A stretch of DNA of 64,000 bases from Liolophura sinensis (lineage: Eukaryota; Mollusca; Polyplacophora; Chitonida; Chitonidae). The translations under genes and the position numbers were made by a program. The notes beneath the pieces were generated by a model, which was not told the DNA's origin, made no database searches, and saw only the letters and a program-made list of their open reading frames with translations. Numbering within the stretch: the stretch's first letter is position 1; every line of letters begins with the position of its first letter. The stretch spans positions 53,930 through 117,929 of the forward strand of contig NW_027018016.1 in the NCBI RefSeq assembly GCF_032854445.1. The letters run 5' to 3'. Of the stretch, positions 62,401-64,000 are shown piece after piece.

Positions 62401-64000
62401 AAGGTGCCAAAAGATGCGGAATTGGGCCAGGCATCGGCAGCTGTTAAAAAATTGGAAATATCCCTGGTTTCCATGGAATAAGAGCCGTTGCTACGCACGT
62501 GATTATGACATCAATGATCATTCAATTGTCGCTACAGCCAAAAGTATTGGTCGGAGAGCAACGCGGTTTGCACCATTCGATTTCTCGTCACAAAATACGT
62601 CGGATTAGCCTCTTACCAGCAGCACTGGAACAGTTGTTCCACTTTTGCATTTTTACCTGGTCTTTTTGTTAATTGAAATCGGCTACACTGTACTCTGTAC
62701 AATCGCGACTGGTCATTACTATATTCAACTTTTGACTATAAGTTATGTGCCCTTCGCTAGCCCAGAAGACCTGAAAATCTTTGGGCTAAGCCCATTTAAC
62801 TCACCCAGCAATTGCCTTACTTCTAAGTGCAAGACAATCTCAATGTCTTTATGTACGTGTAGAAAAACCACACCATTTGTTACGTGAAAAACACAAGGTA
62901 CTTGATACAGTCTGCTGTAAAAAGTACAACTGAACACTGACCCACTCAGTAAGGTGCCAAAAGATGCGGAATTGAGCCAGGCATCGGCAGCTGTTGAAAA
63001 ATTGGAAATATCCCTGGTTTCCATGGAGTAAGAGCCGTTTGCTGGGCATGTGATTATGACATAAATGATCATTCAATTGTCACTACAGCCAAAGGTATTG
63101 GTCGGAGAGCAACGCGGTTTGCACATTCGATTTCCCGTCACAAAATACGTCGGATTAGCCTCTACCAGCAGCACTGGAACAGTTTTTCCACTTTTGCATT
63201 TTTACCTGGTCTTTTTGTTAATTGAAATCGGCTACACTGTACTCTGTACAATCGCGACTGGTCATTACTATATTCAACTTTTGACTATAAGTTATGTGCC
63301 CTTCGCTAGCCCAGAAGACGTCAAATCTTTGGGCTAGCCCATTTAACTCACCCAGCAATTGTCTTACTTCTAAGTCCAAGACAATCTCAATGTCTTTATC
63401 TACGTGTAGGAAAACCACACCATTTGTACATAAAAACACAAGGTACTTGATACAGTCTGCTGTAAAAAAGTACAACTGACCACAGACCCACATGAATAAG
63501 GTGCCAAAAGATGCGGAATTGAGCCAGGTATCGGCAGCTGTTGAAAAATTGCAAATTTCCCTGGTTTCCATGGAGTAAGAGCCGTTGCTGGGCACGTGAT
63601 TATGACATAAATGATCATTCAATTGTCACTACAGGCAAAGTATTGGTCGGAGAGCAACGTGGTTTGCACATTCGATTTGTCGTCACAAAATACGTCGGAT
63701 TAGCCTCTTACCAGCAGCACTGGAACAATTTTTCCAATTTTGCATTTTTGCCTGGTCTTTTTGTTAATTGAAATCGGCTACACTGTACTCTGTACAATCG
63801 CGACTGGTCATTACTATATTCAACTTTTGACTATAAGTTATGTGCCTTCGCTAGCCCAGAAGACCTGAAATCTTTGGGCCAAGCCCATTTAACCCACCCA
63901 GCAATTGTATTACTTCTAAGTCCAAGACAATCTCAATGTCTTTATCTACGTGTAGAAAACCAGACCATTTGTACGTGAACAACACAAGGTACTTGATACA
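59342..64000. repeat. Long-range duplication, right copy, cut by the window end
   Basis: Matches 46712-51370. Some sites instead match 45.7-46.8 kb at an offset of 14826 (CAACGTGGATT near 61461, GTCCAAG near 60631), so the copy is a mosaic of two closely related sources or was later converted. The duplication may continue beyond the window. Confidence 0.87.
62880..64000. other. Cluster of twelve private indels at the window end
   Basis: Nine losses and three gains of single bases relative to 50.25-51.37 kb. Examples are TTGTTACG at 62878, CCCACTCAG at 62941, GGGCTAGCCC at 63332, TAAAAACAC at 63430, GGCAAAGTA at 63635 and GTGCCTTCG at 63842. The final monomer spacing is 546. Confidence 0.82.

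Larger units (their letters stand above)
1..64000. repeat. 549 bp satellite DNA array, 117 registers, array open at both ends
   Basis: The same unit recurs head to tail with no break. The landmark used is the first base of the heptamer CTATAAG/CTATATG just before ATGTGCC. It lies at 282, 831, 1380, 1930, 2479, 3028, 3577, 4126, 4675, 5224, 5774, then every 549 to 12362, 12910 to 16204 by 549, 16754, 17302, 17851, 18401, (lost), 19343 to 22637 by 549, 23187, 23735, 24284, 24832, 25382, 25930, 26479, 27028, 27578, 28127, 28677, 29226, 29776, 30325, 30874, 31423, 31972, 32522, 33071, 33620, 34169, 34719, 35268, 35818, 36367, 36916, 37471, 38022, 38575, 39124, 39674 to 45164 by 549, 45714 to 50106 by 549, 50656 to 52303 by 549, 52853 to 57245 by 549, 57795 to 62736 by 549, 63285, 63831. 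Monomers differ by scattered substitutions, and many neighbouring groups are nearly identical. No unique DNA, transposon or gene interrupts the array. A eukaryotic heterochromatic or centromeric origin is inferred from organisation alone. Confidence 0.98.

Noticed and set aside
1-64000. CRISPR array
   Set aside because: The repeats are 549 bp, contiguous and lack spacers. No cas genes are present.
1-64000. Transposon or retroelement insertion
   Set aside because: No terminal repeats, target-site duplications, poly(A) tail or reverse transcriptase/transposase motifs. Monomer register is unbroken except at 18842.
1-64000. rRNA, tRNA or ribosomal spacer identity
   Set aside because: No conserved rRNA or tRNA core segment is recognisable in the monomer on either strand.

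Overview
The whole 64 kb is one uninterrupted head-to-tail array of a satellite repeat with a period of 549 bp. All units lie in the same orientation. I count 117 monomer registers: 116 hold an intact landmark and one has lost it to a 156 bp deletion. A representative copy (30361-30909) is 41.9% GC (230 of 549 bases, counted by hand). There is no unique sequence, gene, RNA gene or inserted mobile element, and the array runs off both ends, so its true size exceeds the window. This organisation is typical of eukaryotic heterochromatin or a centromere. I do not recognise the family and cannot name the clade.

The array is not a uniform ladder. It is a patchwork of higher-order repeats, meaning groups of monomers copied together. 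From left to right these are: a 7-mer with a partial second copy (1-5780); a 2-mer passing into a 5-mer tandem duplication (5153-11713); a mixed zone (11714-21880) holding a 393 bp truncated monomer (18448-18840); a 4-mer duplication (21881-26290); alternating 549/550 bp dimers (27028-29776); a 6-mer (30780-35470); a 3-mer (37250-40550); a 4-mer (45319-49742); and another 4-mer (55280-59477). On top of these lie long-range copies. The largest is 46712-51370 repeated at 59342-64000. Others pair 40.2-43.1 kb with 51.8-54.1 kb, and 11.8-12.8 kb with 17.3-18.8 kb; in both pairs one copy holds one extra monomer. This pattern fits repeated unequal exchange and gene conversion.

Each monomer carries a cluster of dyad-symmetric motifs within about 145 bp (30370-30514 in the reference copy), plus several shorter palindromes including CACGTG and CAGCTG. 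Open frames of 80-112 codons recur on both strands because 549 is divisible by 3. They overlap one another and are opened or closed by single substitutions. Most start only at TTG or GTG, so I do not call any as genes.

Four stretches (24.4-25.2, 34.6-35.0, 37.1-38.8 and 62.9-64.0 kb) carry dense one-base indels that their near-identical sister copies lack. These look like consensus or assembly error rather than biology, and matter for anyone using this window. I found no undescribed gene system here. The notable content is the satellite and its copying history.
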